18,444 nucleotides of DNA from Muribaculaceae bacterium (lineage in GTDB: Bacteria > Bacteroidota > Bacteroidia > Bacteroidales > Muribaculaceae): contig JAIDKP010000446.1 of the NCBI GenBank assembly GCA_029051445.1, forward strand, positions 1 through 18,444, read 5' to 3'. Position numbers and translations under genes: made by a program. Below are positions 16,242-18,444 of this stretch, piece by piece; position 1 is the first letter of the stretch, and each line of letters starts with the position of its first letter. Below the pieces are notes generated by a model that worked only from the letters and a program-made list of their open reading frames with translations, was not told the origin of the DNA and searched no databases.

Positions 16242-18125
16242 ATGAATAAACTATATATGGCGGCGGCCGCTGGACTGATGCTCGTCGGAGCAAGCGGCTG
16301 TATAGAGGAGACTCTGCCTACCGATTACGTTCTTGAATCTCAGATCGAGGCATCGGAGTCGGCTCTCGAAGGAATGGTAAACGGTATCTACACCACTATG
16401 GTGGGTTACAAGAACGATGACGGCGGTATCGAGACGATCTCCTACGGGAGTATGCGCCTGATGATGGAACACCTGACAACCCCGATGATGTGTGCCGGAT
16501 ATACAGGTTTCAATACGATGGCGGCATGGGCCTATGGTGCAGTCAGCTCAATCGGCTCGAACCGCGGTATCTATCCGTCGTATGTCTACTATGGCTGGAT
16601 CAAGACAGTCAATGACATAATAGGTATGATTCCCGATGACACAAGTGATGTGACACGTCAGCATTATCTCGGTATCGCTTATGCCTACCGCGCGCTTTAC
16701 TATCATGAGCTTGTGCAGGTGATGGAGTATAAGACTCCGGGCCGCAGCGGCGACGGCTATACTTATGTTCAGCCCGAGAATAATCTGGTGAATGTAGGTG
16801 TGCCCATCGTGACGGAGTCGACTACTTCGGAGCAGGCTGCCAATAATCCACGTGCAACGGTCGATGAGGTCTATGACCTGATTCTGAGTGATCTCTCGAA
16901 GGCGGAGAGACTTCTTACCGGCTATAGCCGAACGGACAAGATCGAGCCTGATCTGGCATGTGTCTATGGCTCGCTCGCCCGCGTGTACACCTGTCTTGCT
17001 TCACGTGTGAATACTTCGGTTACGTATAAGGATGAGGCCACTTACTGGCAGAAGGCCGCGCAGTATGCCGACCAGGCCATCACGACATCGGGCTGCACTC
17101 CTCTGACCAAGGAGCAGTGGACCGATCCGTCGACAGGCTTCAATGACCGCAACTCGCAGAATTCATGGCTCTGGGCTACTTCGATTTCCGAGGACAACAC
17201 CACGGCTTCGTCGACGGGCTCATTTGTTTTCGCCATGATCATGGGTAACGAGACCAACTTTTCGGCCTATGGATGGCGTGTTGGGCGTGCGCTTAACCGT
17301 GCGATGTATGAAAAGCTCAGCGACAATGACTGGCGCAAGCTCTCGTGGCTTGACCCGACGTTCTTCTACAAGTCGACCAATCAGGTTGACGGCGATCCTT
17401 ATCTTGTAGAGAAGGATGATGACGGACAACTTGTCAACAACCGTTGGATGAATGCCGACGGCAGCTACAACAACGATTACGACGGGTTCGGCCCCAACAA
17501 GGAGCAGTATCAGTTTGCATCGTCGGCATCGTTTGTGCGTAATCAGATGAGCCAGGCCTACGGTTTCAGCGGCACTCCGTGGAACTATGTGACCATCAAA
17601 TTCCGTCCGCATAACGGAGTGTACAATATCTACCGCACCGGAGGTGCCACCGACTATCCTATCATGCGTGTCGAGGAGATGTATTTCATCAAGTCGGAGG
17701 CTATGTTGCATACATCGGGAGTCGCTTCGGCAGTGTCGGTAATAGAGCCACTTATCCAGACCCGCGACAGCCAGTATCACTGGACAGCCACCGCTTCAGC
17801 CGAAGACTTTATGAAGGAATGGAACTTCCAGAAACAGATCGAGTTCTGGGGCGAGGGTATCAACTATTTTGATGCCAAGCGTCTTGAACTGGGGCTGCAC
17901 CGCCGCTATCTCGGTGTGAACCTCACGGCCTACAGCTACTCGCAGAATATCGATGGCGTGCATCCGGGCTGGACTCCTCCGTTCAACCAGGCAGAGCTCA
18001 ATGCCAATCCTGCGATCTACAACTACAATAATCCATACACTACACCGTCGCAGTTCTACAACGATATAACCAATACATATCTGACAGATAACTTCGGTCA
18101 TCCGTTAAGTGCCGATGCTTACTGA
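16242..18125 (+). CDS. SusD-like glycan-binding lipoprotein
   Basis: A 627-residue surface lipoprotein that forms the lid over the SusC-like channel and binds the incoming glycan. It has a lipoprotein signal peptide with lipobox GASGC, Cys20 being lipidated. The Ile-Glu-Glu after the Cys gives an acidic start that would suit surface export in Bacteroidota. Helical repeat segments such as AYRALYYHELVQVM belong to the SusD fold, as do the late motifs RVEEMYFIKSEAM and QKQIEFWGEGINYFDAKR, which are typical of the RagB/SusD family. The length is slightly above the usual 500-600. It is translated from the same mRNA as the SusC-like gene (21-bp gap). A 13-bp stem terminator follows 35 bp later. Confidence 0.96.
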   Translation: MNKLYMAAAAGLMLVGASGCIEETLPTDYVLESQIEASESALEGMVNGIYTTMVGYKNDDGGIETISYGSMRLMMEHLTTPMMCAGYTGFNTMAAWAYGAVSSIGSNRGIYPSYVYYGWIKTVNDIIGMIPDDTSDVTRQHYLGIAYAYRALYYHELVQVMEYKTPGRSGDGYTYVQPENNLVNVGVPIVTESTTSEQAANNPRATVDEVYDLILSDLSKAERLLTGYSRTDKIEPDLACVYGSLARVYTCLASRVNTSVTYKDEATYWQKAAQYADQAITTSGCTPLTKEQWTDPSTGFNDRNSQNSWLWATSISEDNTTASSTGSFVFAMIMGNETNFSAYGWRVGRALNRAMYEKLSDNDWRKLSWLDPTFFYKSTNQVDGDPYLVEKDDDGQLVNNRWMNADGSYNNDYDGFGPNKEQYQFASSASFVRNQMSQAYGFSGTPWNYVTIKFRPHNGVYNIYRTGGATDYPIMRVEEMYFIKSEAMLHTSGVASAVSVIEPLIQTRDSQYHWTATASAEDFMKEWNFQKQIEFWGEGINYFDAKRLELGLHRRYLGVNLTAYSYSQNIDGVHPGWTPPFNQAELNANPAIYNYNNPYTTPSQFYNDITNTYLTDNFGHPLSADAY

Positions 18126-18160
18126 TGTGAGTAAATATTGAAAAAAATAAGATGAATATT

Positions 18161-18200
18161 AAAAGGATCCGGGTATATTTTTTGCCCGGATTCTTTTGTT
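18161..18200 (+). terminator. Intrinsic terminator of the SusC/SusD operon
   Basis: AAAAGGATCCGGG (18161-18173) pairs along 13 bp with CCCGGATTCTTTT (18185-18197), with one GU pair. The T-rich right arm provides the tail. The TTTG at its end also serves as a plausible -33 box for the next gene. Confidence 0.8.
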
Positions 18201-18224
18201 ATTACCATGAGTAGGCTATATTTG
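18195..18224 (+). promoter_or_regulatory. Promoter of the DUF1080 lipoprotein gene
   Basis: TTTG (18195-18198), an 18-nt spacer and TATATTTG (18217-18224), an exact match to the -7 box. It lets this gene be transcribed separately from the SusC/SusD pair. Confidence 0.7.
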
Positions 18225-18262
18225 CAAAATATTACATCTTTTATTTATCATCAATTATCTAA

Positions 18263-18444
18263 ATGAATACATTAGCAGCAGTAATCTGCGGATCGGCACT
18301 TCTGGCAGCCACAGGTTGCTCGGAGCAGAAACCCAATACTCTGTCGCAGGCAGAAATCGCCGACGGATGGGAACTTCTCTTTGATGGAGAGACTCTTAGT
18401 GGCTGGCGTGACTACAACGGTGATTCACTCACACAGCCCTGGAC
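18263..18444 (+). CDS. 3-keto-disaccharide hydrolase family (DUF1080) lipoprotein, N-terminal part (partial)
   Basis: Only the first 60 residues are in the window; the gene runs off the right edge. It starts with a lipoprotein signal peptide and lipobox AATGC (Cys19), so it acts on the outer surface or in the periplasm. The mature part contains AEIADGWELLFDGETLSGWR, the characteristic opening of DUF1080 domains (a concanavalin-like beta-sandwich), which hydrolyse 3-keto-glycosides in the 3-keto pathway for disaccharides and glycosides. Its place after a SusC/SusD pair suggests it acts on the imported or surface-held sugar. The oxidoreductase that would make the 3-keto substrate is not seen and may lie beyond the edge. 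ATG 18263 is preceded by a good promoter. Confidence 0.85.
   Translation, partial: MNTLAAVICGSALLAATGCSEQKPNTLSQAEIADGWELLFDGETLSGWRDYNGDSLTQPW

Noticed and set aside
17220..17780. 186-residue open frame antisense to susD
   Set aside because: Shadow frame; low-complexity Val/Ile/His-rich composition and no motif.
1..18444. CRISPR arrays, tRNA or rRNA genes, insertion sequences, integrases, phage genes or toxin-antitoxin pairs
   Set aside because: Looked for repeats at regular spacing, tRNA-like cloverleaf ends, transposase motifs and inverted terminal repeats; none was convincing.

Overview
The window looks like a chromosomal segment of a Bacteroidales bacterium. A gut Muribaculaceae-type organism is my best guess, from overall feel only. 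The evidence is a SusC/SusD pair, a YbbR-coaE gene pair, an orphan CreD, repeated promoter boxes of the Bacteroidota type (TAnnTTTG, often with TTG or TTTG about 18-20 nt upstream), few Shine-Dalgarno sequences, and roughly balanced GC with AT-rich intergenic stretches. I see no tRNA, rRNA, insertion sequence, integrase or CRISPR array.

Layout. 1-902 (+): the end of a YbbR-like gene and coaE, 4 bp apart, a housekeeping cluster. 943-2712 (+): an exported protein with two SGNH/GDSL esterase domains in tandem. 2713-3138: a gene-free stretch of 426 bp that holds a consensus promoter followed by two strong hairpins and a T-tract, read here as a small RNA gene of about 100 nt, plus the terminator of the next operon. 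3139-5130 (-): manA (mannose-6-phosphate isomerase) followed by a ROK-family sugar kinase, a small hexose-phosphate operon. 5277-7106 (+): an ABC exporter half-transporter, divergent from manA. 7248-7415 (+): a 55-residue 2[4Fe-4S] ferredoxin with its own promoter and terminator. 7537-9044 (+): a MATE efflux pump behind a structured leader that contains a terminator-like hairpin. 9018-11108 (-): a TonB-receptor-like outer-membrane barrel protein whose 3' end overlaps the MATE gene. 11250-12713 (+): CreD. 12969-18125 (+): a SusC/SusD outer-membrane glycan uptake pair, preceded by a run of 19 T. 18263-18444 (+): the start of a lipoprotein of the 3-keto-disaccharide hydrolase (DUF1080) family, cut by the window end.

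How it works together. The right end (SusC, SusD, DUF1080 lipoprotein) looks like a glycan or glycoside utilisation locus: capture and import at the outer membrane, then periplasmic or surface breakdown of an oxidised glycoside. The manA-ROK operon would feed hexoses into central metabolism, and the tandem esterase may de-esterify glycans. The rest is envelope and housekeeping functions. The most unusual items are the non-coding ones: the small-RNA-like unit at 2849-2963, the terminator-containing MATE leader at 7537-7633, and the poly-T tract at the likely transcription start of susC.
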